In this document: piece after piece, positions 1 through 8,855 of the stretch
How the letters are laid out: each line of letters opens with the position of its first letter
How positions within the stretch are numbered: position 1 is the stretch's first letter
NCBI RefSeq assembly: GCF_015709455.1
Contig: NZ_JADNQW010000003.1
Span: forward strand, 1 to 64,000
Direction: 5' to 3'
From: Methylosinus sp. H3A
GTDB lineage: Bacteria > Pseudomonadota > Alphaproteobacteria > Rhizobiales > Beijerinckiaceae
Length of the DNA stretch: 64,000 nt
Made by a program: the position numbers and the translations under genes
Notes under the pieces: generated by a model
What the model was told of the DNA's origin: nothing
The model's database searches: none
Seen by the model: only the letters and a program-made list of their open reading frames with translations

Positions 1-1
1 C

Positions 2-1300
2 GAATGGCTGCTCGGCTCCTATGCGAATTATGAGGACGCCTGGGCGCACAGCACCTCCCGTGTTGGAGTCGATGCCGTGAAATGGTTTGGGCGCCCTGCT
101 CTGTATCCCGCCGGCGACCGGGCTGTTAGCGAAGGCAAAGCCCGCACCTTCCATATCGCCGGATATGCGCAGGGAACCTATCATGTCGACGACCGTCTGG
201 CGCTGACCCTTGGGCTGCGCGAGAGCTATGAAATCAAAGAAGGCTCGATATTCACCTGGAATTCGCTCTTTCCCGGCCCATTCACGCCCGCCGAGCAGTT
301 GCAGGCTATCAGAGGCGCAGGCCTCCAAACCTTCTTCGACACCGGTGGCCGGACGAAACGCTTCAATCTGTTCAGCGCGATCGTCAATCCGCAATACAGA
401 ATAAGCGAGAATATTCTCGTCTATGGCCTTGTCGGCCGTGGCGAGAAGGCGGGAGCAATTAACGCTGGCGGCGGCGGCGGGCCGGGCGGCGTTCCGGTTT
501 TTGACGACAGGAATAGTTTCCAAGGCTTTCTGCCGCTCTTCACCAAGTCCGAGGTGTCCTGGGATTATGAGATCGGCGCCAAGACCAATTGGTTTGACGG
601 CAGCCTCATCGCCAATGTGAACCTCTATTGGAACGACCTCTATAATTTCCAGGCCAATCTGATCGACTCGAGCTTTCGCAACAGTCTCGGCGAGCCGATC
701 CGAAATACCTATCTTGGCAACGCACGCCATGCGCGGCTGCGCGGCATCGAATTCGACGGGCGCTGGAATCCGTTTGAGCGCCTATGGTTCAATTTCTCCG
801 GCGCCTATACCGAGGCGCGCTGGCTCGATTTCGACAATGCGCCGCCGCCAGAGGATTGGCTGTGGACAACGGGGCCGCTAAGAGCGCCGCAGACCCTCTC
901 GCGCACGAACACGCGTTGGGAGGGGCTTCCGCTCTGGTCGTACAATATCGGCTTCAATTATGAACAGCCGCTCGGATCATATTTCCGCGATCTCGGGGAC
1001 TGGGCGAACCGTCCGGTCACCGGCTTCGTTTACTCGAATCTCGCTTGGCGCGACAAGGCGCTGCTGACCGACCCGCATTCGGTGTTCCGTTATTGGGCGA
1101 AGCCCTACGCGCTGGTGAATTTCGGCTTCGGCCTGCGCACCGACGACGAGCGCTACAGTCTCACATTCTGGAGCAAGAACATATTCGACGAGCGGCCAGT
1201 GACCTCATGGTCGCCCGGCAGCCCATCGGCGCCGGCGACGATTGGATTGCCGTTCGAGCCGCGCACGTTCGGCGCCTCGGTTCTCGTGAAGCTCGATTGA
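2..1300 (+). CDS. TonB-dependent receptor, C-terminal part (truncated by window edge)
   Basis: The frame is open from the first bases of the window, so the N-terminal plug and part of the barrel lie outside. What remains is about 430 residues of alternating aromatic/polar strands typical of the 22-strand barrel of TonB-dependent outer-membrane receptors, with repeated Tyr/Trp-rich strand ends and a C-terminal strand that closes the barrel (stop at 1298). Such receptors import metal chelates or other large ligands using TonB energy. The substrate cannot be told from this part. Family assignment is fairly sure; ligand unknown. Confidence 0.8.
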   Translation, partial: EWLLGSYANYEDAWAHSTSRVGVDAVKWFGRPALYPAGDRAVSEGKARTFHIAGYAQGTYHVDDRLALTLGLRESYEIKEGSIFTWNSLFPGPFTPAEQLQAIRGAGLQTFFDTGGRTKRFNLFSAIVNPQYRISENILVYGLVGRGEKAGAINAGGGGGPGGVPVFDDRNSFQGFLPLFTKSEVSWDYEIGAKTNWFDGSLIANVNLYWNDLYNFQANLIDSSFRNSLGEPIRNTYLGNARHARLRGIEFDGRWNPFERLWFNFSGAYTEARWLDFDNAPPPEDWLWTTGPLRAPQTLSRTNTRWEGLPLWSYNIGFNYEQPLGSYFRDLGDWANRPVTGFVYSNLAWRDKALLTDPHSVFRYWAKPYALVNFGFGLRTDDERYSLTFWSKNIFDERPVTSWSPGSPSAPATIGLPFEPRTFGASVLVKLD

Positions 1301-1490
1301 CCGAATGTGCCGGCGTCGCGGTCCCGCGCCGCGGGGATCGAACAGGACGCTGGAAGCCATCGCCCATTTGAGCGATGCTCCGATCGTCAGGCTATCCGCC
1401 GTGACCGCCTGACCATTCCGGGGTCTGCTTCACTCTCGGTGCAAATTGGCTGATTGTTGCGGTTTGGCTTGAGATGTCGCATCTTTCGGT

Positions 1491-1905
1491 ATGAAAACAT
1501 CAACTTGCTGGGCTCCTGCGCCAAATTTGCAGGCTCTAACCGTCGAGCGCCTGGAGGCGGAATGGGCGGTCTCGCTCAGCGCCGACGCGCACGCAATATG
1601 TCCAGCATGCGGGCTGAAGTCGAATTCGCGGCATAGTTCCTATCATCGAAAACTCCGAGATCTTCCCGCGCAGGGGACGCCAGTCGACGTTCGAGTTCGC
1701 TTGACCCGCTGGCGATGCCGCAATCAAAATTGCGAGCGGCGCATCTTCGCCGAACGCATTCCAGGGCTCGCAGCGCCGTTCGGCCGACAAACGGCGCGCC
1801 TTGCGGGAGTCGTTCGCCTATTCGGGCATAGCGTAGGCGGACGGCCATCCGAACGGCTGATGGACCTCCTCGGCATGCGGGTCGGTCACACCACGATTTT
1901 GAGAA
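1491..1905 (+). pseudogene. ISL3-family transposase, N-terminal fragment
   Basis: The first 138 residues resemble the N-terminus of the intact ISL3 transposase at 25681-27309. Shared features are a CxxC pair (CPAC), a second zinc-binding CRNQNC pair, and the stretch GHSVGGRPSERL. Similarity stops near 1905, where the sequence runs directly into the C-terminal part of an unrelated IS6 transposase. It cannot make a working transposase. It is a relic of one element cut by another. Confidence 0.8.
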
Positions 1906-2335
1906 AGTCAAAGGCTCCTGGAAATACCTCTATCGGGCCGTCGACAAGGCAGGTGCGACGGTCGATTTTCTGTTGACCGCCAAGAGGGATCACAAAGCCG
2001 CGTTGCGTTTCCTGCGTAAGGCGATCGGCCAGCATGGCAAGCCGGAGAAGATCACGATCTCTCAAGAGCGGCGCCAACATGGCAGCGATCGAAAGCCACA
2101 ATGCGGAGCATGAAGCGGACATCGAAATCCGCCGCATCAAATATCTCAATAATATCGTCGAGCAGGACCATCGAGCGGTGAAGCGAGTGACGCGGCCCAT
2201 GTTGGGCTTCAAATCATTTCGATCGGCTCTGCGACACTCTCGGGGATCGAACTCATGCATATGATCAGCAAGTACCAGTTGCAGACCATGGGCGAATTGC
2301 GTCCAGCCCAGCAGTTCTATGCCCTCGCAGCGTGA
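1906..2335 (+). pseudogene. IS6-family transposase, C-terminal fragment
   Basis: Reading from 1906, the sequence gives the IS6/IS26-type core (WKYLYRAVDKAGATVDFLL, then HKAALRFLRKAIGQHGKPEKI). After a small frame change near 2062 it continues as ESHNAEHEADIEIRRIKYLNN and VEQDHRAVKRVTRPMLGFKSF, including the final part of the DDE catalytic region. The C-terminus (AQQFYALAA) ends at 2335. The N-terminal third is missing and the reading frame is broken, so this is a dead copy joined to the ISL3 fragment upstream. Confidence 0.8.
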
Positions 2336-2652
2336 GCCGTGTCACTCTCACACGCCGCGTCGCCTCCGTATTCAAAATTTGCGACATGTGTGGACGCCCG
2401 CTTCAGCGCAAGAAAAATCTTTCGGATCGCCATGGTGCGTAGTCAGGTGCTGACATGTGTCCGGCCTCGAATGCGACTTTTCACACGCCGCGGGCCCGTA
2501 TGGGAGTTCGCGGACCGAGTCCAAATCACAACCGCGTGCTCTCATGGCACGTGTCGCAAAACTGGTTTTCCCGATCCCATCTCGCCGACTATTGCGCCAT
2601 ACTTTCCGTTTGACCTCCTACGCCTCCGACCGCCCCACGATCGCGAGCGTGC
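2336..2652. other. Intergenic stretch between IS6 and IS110 remnants
   Basis: No convincing gene on either strand. The first 60 bases probably hold the right end of the IS6 element (an AATTTGCGACA sequence near 2380 resembles IS6 ends). The last part probably holds the end of the IS110 element. Short open frames here have no recognisable domains. Confidence 0.4.
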
Positions 2653-3677
2653 TTACGCCGCCACGACCGGAGCTCGGTAAGTCCCTCCTTTGGCCATCAG
2701 CGCCCACATGACGCGCGCCATTTTGTTCGCCAATGCAACGCGTACCAGCATCGCTGGTTTGCGTGCGATCATGCTCGCGAGCCACGAGCCCTCGGGCGCC
2801 CCCTTTCGCGCTGCCCACCGCACCACTGAACTCGCGCCTATGACGAGCAGACGTCGAAGCGTTCGGTCTCCCATCTTCGATGTCGCGCCGAGCCTCTGTT
2901 TCCCTCCGGTGGAATGTTGCAATGGCGTGAGCCCGAGCCAAGCCGCAAAGTCGCGACCTCGTCTGAATGTTTCAGCCGGCGGCGCAAGCGCGGCTACAGC
3001 GGTCGCGATAACCGGACCCACGCCTGGGATGCTCATGAGGCGACGCGCCATTTCGTCTTCCTTCGCGCGTCGAGCAATCGCGATGTCCAGAAGCTTTATG
3101 CGTTGATCCAGCAAGTTCAGCATATCGACCAGGACGCAGAGGATGGGACGCGCCGCTTCCGGGAGCGGCTGCTCGGGGTCCTGCACGGCCGCAATCAGCT
3201 TGACGACATGCGCCGGGCCTTGGGCGACAATCAGGCCGAACTCGGCGAGATGGCCACGTAGAGCGTTGATGATCTGCGTACGCTGGCGCACCAGCATATC
3301 GCGTGTTCGGAACACCACTGCCGCGCCTTGCGCTGCTTCACGCTTTACCGCTACGAACCGCATCGTCGGCGCTGGGAGGCCTCGCAGATCGCTTCCGCGT
3401 CGGCGGCATCGTTCTTCTGACGCTTTACAAACGGCTTGACGTAGGCCGGCGGAATCAACCTTACGCGATGCCCGAACTTGCCGATCTCTCGGCCCCAGAA
3501 ATGCGACCCTCCGCAAGCCTCCATGGCCACGACGCAGGGCGATTGGGCGGCAAAGAATTCCAGCACCTGCGTTCGCCGTAGTTTCTTGCGGAAGATGACG
3601 GCCCCTGAGGAATCCGCACCATGAGCTTGAAAAACATTCTTCGCCAGATCCAATCCGATAGTGCTAACTTTTTTCAT
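2653..3677 (-). pseudogene. IS110-family transposase, single frameshift
   Basis: The N-terminal part (start at 3677, beginning MKKVSTIGLDLAKNVFQ) has the RuvC-like DEDD fold of IS110 transposases and reads through DAADAEAICEAS. The frame is then lost near 3380, apparently by deletion of one C, and the protein continues in another frame as PTMRFVAVK. That second part holds the C-terminal transposase_20 domain (MSIPGVGPVIATAVAA, then WLGLTPLQHSTGGKQRLG). Restoring one base would give a protein of normal length, about 340 residues. Recently inactivated, or a sequencing error. Confidence 0.85.
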
Positions 3678-3763
3678 GGACGCCTCCCCCGAGTAAGATT
3701 CAACACCTCCACTCTGGCACATCGAGGCCGTCGGGGGGCGTCCACCCCATCACAACCAAATAA

Positions 3764-3800
3764 CGAGGCGCTCGACCCAGGGGCCGTATCGAGCGCCTCG
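3764..3800 (-). terminator. Stem-loop downstream of the DUF1501 gene
   Basis: Inverted repeat CGAGGCGCTCG / CGAGCGCCTCG with a 15-base loop, lying just beyond the stop of the minus-strand DUF1501 remnant. On the minus strand it is followed by a T-rich run (TTATTTGGTTG), which fits an intrinsic terminator. Confidence 0.6.
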
Positions 3801-3822
3801 CTTTCTCACTTTCAGACGCCAC

Positions 3823-4491
3823 TCAGGCGAGAATATCGCTCGCGACCTTGCCATAGACGACCGTTGGCCGCTCGGCGCGACCGGCGCGCAGATAGACCGT
3901 CTTCAGATGATCGAGGCCGAGCAGCTGCAGCACGGTCGCATGCAGATCATAGGTGTCGACCGGATTTTCAACCGTCTTGAGACCGATCTCATCCGTGGAA
4001 CCATAGGTGAAGCCATGCTTCAAGCCGCCGTCGGCGAGCCATTGCGTATAGCCCCACGGATTATGGTCACGGCCGTCGCCGCTCTGGCCGTACGAGGTGC
4101 GGCCGAACTCCGACGTCCACACGACGAGCGTCTCATCCAATAGTCCGCGCGCCGCGAGATCGGCGAGAAGCCCGGCAATCGGCTTGTCGATCGCCCGCGT
4201 GTTCGCTCCATGGTTCTCCTCGAGCTTGCTATGCGCGTCCCAGTTCCTGGCGTCGTCGGCGATGGCGTCGACAGGCCCGGAGACGACCTGGATGAAGCGC
4301 ACGCCGCGCTCGACCAGACGACGGGCGCGCAGCAGCGCCGTGCCGTAGTCTTTGGTGGCGTCATTGTCGAGACCATAGAGCGCCTTGGTGGCCGCCGTCT
4401 CCTTGGAGAGATCGACCGCTTCCGGCGCCGAGGTCTCCATGCGATAGGCGAGCTCATAGGAGCACGTGCGGGCCTGCATGTCGGGAGACAT
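3823..4491 (-). pseudogene. DUF1501 family protein, C-terminal half only
   Basis: DUF1501 proteins are exported (often Tat-dependent) members of the alkaline phosphatase/sulfatase superfamily, of unknown substrate. Full members have about 400-480 residues; this frame has 222. Present are the metal-site region TSEFGRTSYGQSGDGRDHNPWG and the C-terminal DTYDLHATVLQLLGLDH. Family-like sequence starts within the first 20-30 codons and there is no signal peptide, so the N-terminal half has been lost at a junction near 4490. Non-functional remnant. Confidence 0.75.
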
Positions 4492-4573
4492 CTTATTGTT
4501 TGAAATTCCCGGTTCACGGTGGGCTTGGACATCTTATTTGAGAATTTCGGAGGAGTTTTTCGCGCTTGGACAT

Positions 4574-4990
4574 TTAAATTGAGAAATCTTCACTGTCGCC
4601 GAGGGCCTCGGCAGCGAGCTCGTCGAAGCGCCTCAGATAGAATGGTCGGCACGCCGGCCGCAGATCGCGCAACATGCCGATTGTGTCTTTAGCTGCAGCA
4701 GCGAGGCCGGCCAAAAGCGCAATGCGTAAGTGGACTGGGACGTATGCGGTTGCGCCTTTGCTGATGGTGGGCTTAACGCGCAGCGCTTCAGTATCGAATT
4801 CGGGCACGATCTCGTTGAGCAGCCAGCTCTTGCGATAGACTTCGGACGACACTTCCGTTCGGCGCCAGCCCAAGATCAGCAAGAGGCGCATCATGGCGAC
4901 GGGGGACTCGAATGGAGCGAGCTGACCGTTCAGGCGCCGGTTGACAATGTCCTCGCCTTCCCTGGCGCTGACACATTCGCCGTCCGTCGG
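4574..4990 (-). CDS. Unrecognised open frame, probably a gene fragment
   Basis: I do not recognise this. The frame reads about 130 residues ending EALGDSEDFSI and runs back through VPVHLRIALLAGLAAAAKD and MMRLLLILGWRRTEV. The composition looks protein-like, but there is no clear start with a ribosome site, and its upstream end runs into the opposite-strand acetyltransferase. It sits between truncated genes and may be the tail of a gene cut by rearrangement. Confidence 0.25.
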   Translation of the reverse strand, partial: PTDGECVSAREGEDIVNRRLNGQLAPFESPVAMMRLLLILGWRRTEVSSEVYRKSWLLNEIVPEFDTEALRVKPTISKGATAYVPVHLRIALLAGLAAAAKDTIGMLRDLRPACRPFYLRRFDELAAEALGDSEDFSI

Positions 4991-5024
4991 TGCGCTCGCG
5001 GAGCCGAGCCAGGACGTCGACGTC

Positions 5025-5516
5025 ATGACCGAGCGTCCTGCTCTCGAGGAATATATGCGCCTTTGGCGCTCGATCGGCGAGCCGCTGAATTGGGACGGTC
5101 GGATGCGCACGTCCGCCGAAGAGATTGCGACCATCTTGTCGAATGCCGACACAGAGATTCATCTCGCACGGGTTCGAGGCGAAGCGATCGGCCTTTGCGA
5201 ATTCGGCATGAGCGCGTCGCTCGGCAGCGAGATCGTCTATTTTGGTCTCATCCCGGCGTTTCAGGGCAGACGATTGGGACCGTACCTACTGGACATCGCC
5301 TTGCGCCGGCATTGGAAGACCCATCATCCGCGCCATGTTTGGCTGCATACCGACATCTGGGATGGTCCTAGGGCGCTGCCGCTATACGAACGGTTCGGCT
5401 TCCAAGCCTTTGCGAAAGTCGATATGCCGGAAACGGCGACCGAGGCGGACTATCGCGAGGTCGCTCGCTCGCGACTGGCGGTCGTGACTTTGGATCGAGG
5501 TGAGAAACGTGAGTGA
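5025..5516 (+). CDS. GNAT-family N-acetyltransferase
   Basis: GNAT proteins transfer acetyl from acetyl-CoA to an amine. The core is present: strand 4 (SEIVYFGLIPAFQGRRLGPYLL) carries the acetyl-CoA pyrophosphate loop QGRRLG, and strand 6/7 follows (WDGPRALPLYERFGFQAF). The start at 5025 has AGGA about ten bases upstream; longer starts (TTG 4941, ATG 4947) run into sequence shared with the opposite strand. The stop overlaps the following MarR-like gene, so the two probably form a unit. Substrate unknown. Confidence 0.7.
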   Translation: MTERPALEEYMRLWRSIGEPLNWDGRMRTSAEEIATILSNADTEIHLARVRGEAIGLCEFGMSASLGSEIVYFGLIPAFQGRRLGPYLLDIALRRHWKTHHPRHVWLHTDIWDGPRALPLYERFGFQAFAKVDMPETATEADYREVARSRLAVVTLDRGEKRE

Positions 5517-6046
5517 CGTCGAACGCAAAGACAGTCTGCGCACCGCCAATTTGTTGGCGGCGCTCGCGTTGGAGCTGACCGGACGACTCGAGCGTCTGCC
5601 CAAGCGTCATCCCAATGAGACGACTTCATCATTGGCGGCCCTCAACGTCATCGGCTTCTACGAGGGATGCTCAAACAATGCGCTGAGCCGAGCCCTCGGA
5701 TTGTCACACACGGCGACCGTTCGCCTGGTCGACAAGCTGGAAGCATCCGGACTGGTGACGAGCGAAACCGGAGCCGATCGCCGTTTCGTCTCCTTGAGGC
5801 TCACGCGAACGCGCACAGGAACTCCTATCCGAGCGATGCCGGCGTCTTTGTGAAACGCTGGACATTCTGTCGACGAACGACCGGCGACATTTGTCGCGCA
5901 TATCCGAAATCCTGCTCCGGTCGCTCGTCTCCGCCGCCGAAGACGCCGACCACATCTGTCGCCTTTGTGACGAGACATCCTGTCCTGAGGATCGATGCCC
6001 CGTCCACAATCGGGCGATCGCTCTCGAATCTGGCGCCGAAAGCTGA
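5500..6046 (+). pseudogene. MarR-family regulator with a frameshift
   Basis: The first 100 residues form a winged helix of MarR type (ALSRALGLSHTATVRLVDKLEASGLV, wing TGADRRFVSLRLT), starting at GTG 5500 or 5509 and overlapping the end of the acetyltransferase gene. Near 5803 the frame is lost. In the +1-shifted frame the protein continues sensibly as RERAQELLSERCRRLCETLD and ends at 6046. That tail carries a cysteine cluster, CRLCDETSCPEDRCPVHN, which could bind a metal or sense thiols. One base change would restore it. Confidence 0.7.
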
Positions 6047-6081
6047 ATTCGCGGTCGAACAATGATTCGGCAACCCCGGCA

Positions 6082-7071
6082 TCACGGGATCAGGACAATC
6101 TTGCCTCGTGTTTGTCGTGACTCCAGCGCCCGATGCGCGGCCGCCGCTTGATCGAGAGGGTAGGCGCCTCCGATCGTCACCGCGATTTCGCCGCGTTCGG
6201 CCATGGCGAACAGCTGCGCCGAGCTTTGCCGCAGACCCGTCGGCGTGAGCAGGGGCGCGAGGGCGAAGCCGGTGATGGTCTGATTTTGGAAGATCAGACC
6301 GAGCAGATCGGCAACGCCGAGATCGAAGTCGAGAATATTGAGCGAGCCATAGATGACGAGCCGGCCGAGGGGCGCGAGCGCCTTCAGTCCCTCTTTCGTC
6401 ACCGCCCCACCGACCGATTCATAAATGATGTCGACGCCTCGGCCGCCCGTCAGATCGCGTGCGGCGCGCGACCAGTCGGGAAGCGTATAATCGATGGTGG
6501 CATCGGCGCCGAGCGAACGTGCGAATTCACGCTTGTCTTGCGTGCTCGCCGCCGCGATCGCCATTTTCGTGCCGGCGCGTTTGGCCAATTGCACGAGCAG
6601 GCTGCCGACGCCGCCCGCCGCCGCCGAAACGAGAATTTGCTTGTCGACCGCAGGAGCCTGCTCGAGGAGATAAAGCGCCGTCAGGCCTTGAACCATGAGG
6701 GCGACGGCATGCTCGAAGGGGAGGCTTTCCGGAATCGGCGTGACGAATTCGGCAGGGCAGGCGACGAATTCGGCGTAGCCGCCGAAGAACCGGCCCGCTG
6801 CAAAAAGCGCTCCCGCCACTCGGTCGCCCAATGCAAAGCCCACCACGCCGGGACCGATCGCTTCGATGATCCCCGCTGCTTCGGCGCCCAATATGCTCGG
6901 GAGCGGCGGCGTCACGGCGTAGCGATTTTGTCGCATCGCCGTTTCAGCGAAGTTCACGCCCGAGGCCTTTACGCGGATCAATATCTCACCTGGACCGACG
7001 GTAGGAATAGGCGCGTCGACCAGCTCCAAAGCTTCCGGGCCGCCGAAGGCGTTTAGCTGCATGGCTCTCAT
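6082..7071 (-). CDS. Zinc-independent MDR quinone/alkene reductase
   Basis: This 329-residue protein is a medium-chain dehydrogenase/reductase of the NADPH:quinone oxidoreductase group. It starts MRAMQLNAFGGPEALEL and has a GroES-like N-terminus (residues about 5-110), then a Rossmann domain with the nucleotide loop AAAGGVGSLLVQLAKRAG. The structural and catalytic zinc cysteines of alcohol dehydrogenases are absent. Such enzymes reduce quinones or activated double bonds with NADPH. It is divergent from an HxlR regulator, the usual arrangement for electrophile-responsive control. Confidence 0.85.
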   Translation of the reverse strand: MRAMQLNAFGGPEALELVDAPIPTVGPGEILIRVKASGVNFAETAMRQNRYAVTPPLPSILGAEAAGIIEAIGPGVVGFALGDRVAGALFAAGRFFGGYAEFVACPAEFVTPIPESLPFEHAVALMVQGLTALYLLEQAPAVDKQILVSAAAGGVGSLLVQLAKRAGTKMAIAAASTQDKREFARSLGADATIDYTLPDWSRAARDLTGGRGVDIIYESVGGAVTKEGLKALAPLGRLVIYGSLNILDFDLGVADLLGLIFQNQTITGFALAPLLTPTGLRQSSAQLFAMAERGEIAVTIGGAYPLDQAAAAHRALESRQTRGKIVLIP

Positions 7072-7186
7072 CGTTATCTCCGATCCGCCGTCGAGAGCCT
7101 CGACGAGCTCTTCGACACGCGTGTTTCTTCAGACGGCGGATTCGTGCCATTTAGACGCTCTGACGGACTACAGAGAAATTCGTCTC

Positions 7187-7208
7187 ATACTGACCTGGAG
7201 GTAAGTAT
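7187..7208. promoter_or_regulatory. Palindromic operator over the HxlR start
   Basis: A 22-bp inverted repeat ATACTGACC-TGGA-GGTAAGTAT with one mismatched pair. It covers the ribosome site (GGAGG) and reaches the start codon of the HxlR gene. Position and symmetry suggest that HxlR binds here to repress itself and perhaps the divergent reductase. Confidence 0.5.
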
Positions 7209-7581
7209 GGCGTCGGTGATGAAAAATCTTCCGCCCTTGCCCGCGGAGCGAACGCTCCGCGTGATATCCGGCCGCTGGAAGCCAGTGATCCTCTACCATT
7301 TGCTGTCGAGGCCTCGACGACTCTCGGAATTGAGCCGGCTCATGCCCGCCGTCAGTCAGAAGGTGCTGATCCAGCAATTGCGCGAGATGGAGGCCCATCG
7401 AATTGTGAGCCGCACCGTCTTTCCCCAGGTTCCGCCGAGAGTCGACTATGAAGCGACCGCTTTGGGGCAGAGCTTGAAGCCCGTGCTCATGGCGCTTTGC
7501 GAATGGGGCAGACGACATGCCGCCGAGCTCGACGAGCCGGAGCATGTCGCCGATTGCGCCAGACTATCGCTTCCCGAGTGA
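7207..7581 (+). CDS. HxlR-family transcriptional regulator
   Basis: A 124-residue DNA-binding protein with the HxlR winged helix: RVISGRWKPVILYHLLSRPRRLSELSRLMP, recognition helix SQKVLIQQLREMEAHRIVSR, and wing VPPRVDYEATALGQSL. The start at 7207 is chosen because GGAGG lies six bases upstream; the frame open from 7144 lacks such a site. Regulators of this group act as dimers and often sense quinones or aldehydes through a cysteine; here Cys98 and Cys117 lie near the C-terminus. Divergent from the MDR reductase, its likely target. Confidence 0.85.
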   Translation: MASVMKNLPPLPAERTLRVISGRWKPVILYHLLSRPRRLSELSRLMPAVSQKVLIQQLREMEAHRIVSRTVFPQVPPRVDYEATALGQSLKPVLMALCEWGRRHAAELDEPEHVADCARLSLPE

Positions 7582-7612
7582 GCTTTTTTCCGGAAGCTCG
7601 CGCGCGACGGAA

Positions 7613-8089
7613 TCAGGCTTTGGATTTGAGATAGGCGACCATGCCGATGACATCATCGGCTACGAGTCTGCCGATCGGTCCGCTCGAATAGACCGCATTC
7701 AGAATCTTGCCGTCGGGGGCCAGCAGGAAGCCGGTGGTCTGCAGGTGACGAGGCGTATGATTGGCGTAGGCGCCGGTCGCAGCCACGACTTCGTCGAGAT
7801 CGGCGGAATGCCCGACGGGAAAGCTCAGCCCGTGCTTTTCGATAACGCCCTTCGTCGTCGCCTCGTCGTCCACCGAGAAGGCGATGACTTTGATGCCCGC
7901 TTGCGCCAATTTTTCACCGGCGCGCTGAAATCCGGCGAGCTGAGCCTGACAATAAGGACACCAGGCTCCCCGATAGATCAAGACAACGCCGAAGGATCCG
8001 AGAAGCGACTCCGGGATTTGGATGACGCCGCCTCCGACCGCGGGAATCCTCAAAGCAGGGAAGGCCGCGCCATTTTGCAAATGTGACAT
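7613..8089 (-). CDS. Peroxiredoxin-like protein (AhpC/TSA fold)
   Basis: A 158-residue thioredoxin-fold protein. Its active-site region YRGAWCPYCQAQLAGFQ has the peroxidatic cysteine in a CPYC setting, as in bacterial peroxiredoxins that also look like thioredoxins. It likely reduces peroxides using thiols in the cytoplasm. The start at 8089 has GGAGAT eight bases upstream; the frame continues to 8263 but that part overlaps the divergent TetR gene. Two matching inverted repeats sit between the two genes, so control by that TetR protein is likely. Confidence 0.85.
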   Translation of the reverse strand: MSHLQNGAAFPALRIPAVGGGVIQIPESLLGSFGVVLIYRGAWCPYCQAQLAGFQRAGEKLAQAGIKVIAFSVDDEATTKGVIEKHGLSFPVGHSADLDEVVAATGAYANHTPRHLQTTGFLLAPDGKILNAVYSSGPIGRLVADDVIGMVAYLKSKA

Positions 8090-8106
8090 TTGGATCTCCA
8101 CATAAA

Positions 8107-8155
8107 TGGACCGCAGAGTCCATTCCGCCACATTGAAACTGGACTTACAAGTCCA
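8107..8155. promoter_or_regulatory. Pair of TGGAC-N6-GTCCA operators
   Basis: Two inverted repeats of the same form, TGGACCGCAGAGTCCA (8107-8122) and TGGACTTACAAGTCCA (8140-8155), with centres 33 bp apart (about three helical turns). They lie between the divergent peroxiredoxin and TetR genes and are the obvious binding sites for that TetR protein. Confidence 0.7.
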
Positions 8156-8174
8156 AAACCGCCAAAATCCTCCA

Positions 8175-8798
8175 ATGCCGAACAAGCCATCCGATCCACG
8201 ACCCTTGACCCGCCGTGGAGCCGCCACGCGAATGCGCATCGTCGACGCGGCCGCCGAGCTCATTCACGCGCATGGCGTGGACCGTACGACCCTCGACGAT
8301 GTGATGGACCGAGCCGAGGTGAGCAAATCGCAGCTCTATCACTACTTCACCGACAAGGAGGCGTTGGTGCTCGAAGTGATCGCTTTGCAGACGGAGCGTG
8401 TTCTGGAGGCGCAAGGACCGCATCTCGGGGCGCTCGATTCTCTCTCGGCCCTCCGGGCGTGGCGGGATGCGATCATTCGGCGCTACGAAGTCGGTGACGG
8501 AAAGGGATGTCCGCTGGGCACGCTGGCGAGCGAGTTGGCGAATGATTCTGAACCCGCACGCAAGCGGCTTGTCGAGGGCTTTTCGATGTGGAGCGGTTCG
8601 ATCGAGCAGGGCTTCGCGAAGATGCGCGAGCGTGGCGAACTCGCCGCCACCGCCGACCCGCAGGAATTGGCGACCGCCACGCTATGTGCGGTTCAAGGTG
8701 GACTGCTTCTGGCCAAGACGACGCGATCGAGCGGCCCTTTGAAAATCGCAATCGACATGGCGATCGACAATATCGCACGGCACATGAGGACGGGCTGA
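8175..8798 (+). CDS. TetR/AcrR-family regulator
   Basis: A 207-residue regulator with an N-terminal TetR helix-turn-helix (TRMRIVDAAAELIHAHGVDR, recognition helix SKSQLYHYFTDKEALV) and a C-terminal ligand domain of the YxaF/LmrA-like TetR_C type with GDGKGCPLGTLASEL. The start MPNKPSD at 8175 is preferred over 8106 because the latter would place coding sequence over the operator pair. Divergent from a peroxiredoxin gene, which it probably represses. Confidence 0.85.
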   Translation: MPNKPSDPRPLTRRGAATRMRIVDAAAELIHAHGVDRTTLDDVMDRAEVSKSQLYHYFTDKEALVLEVIALQTERVLEAQGPHLGALDSLSALRAWRDAIIRRYEVGDGKGCPLGTLASELANDSEPARKRLVEGFSMWSGSIEQGFAKMRERGELAATADPQELATATLCAVQGGLLLAKTTRSSGPLKIAIDMAIDNIARHMRTG

Positions 8799-8855
8799 GC
8801 CACTGCGCGCCAGTGAACCGAATAGAGTCGGTCGAGCGGACTATGCGCCGGGCCG

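Noticed and set aside
6133..7056. A 307-codon plus-strand frame
   Set aside because: Antisense shadow of the MDR reductase; no domain recognised.
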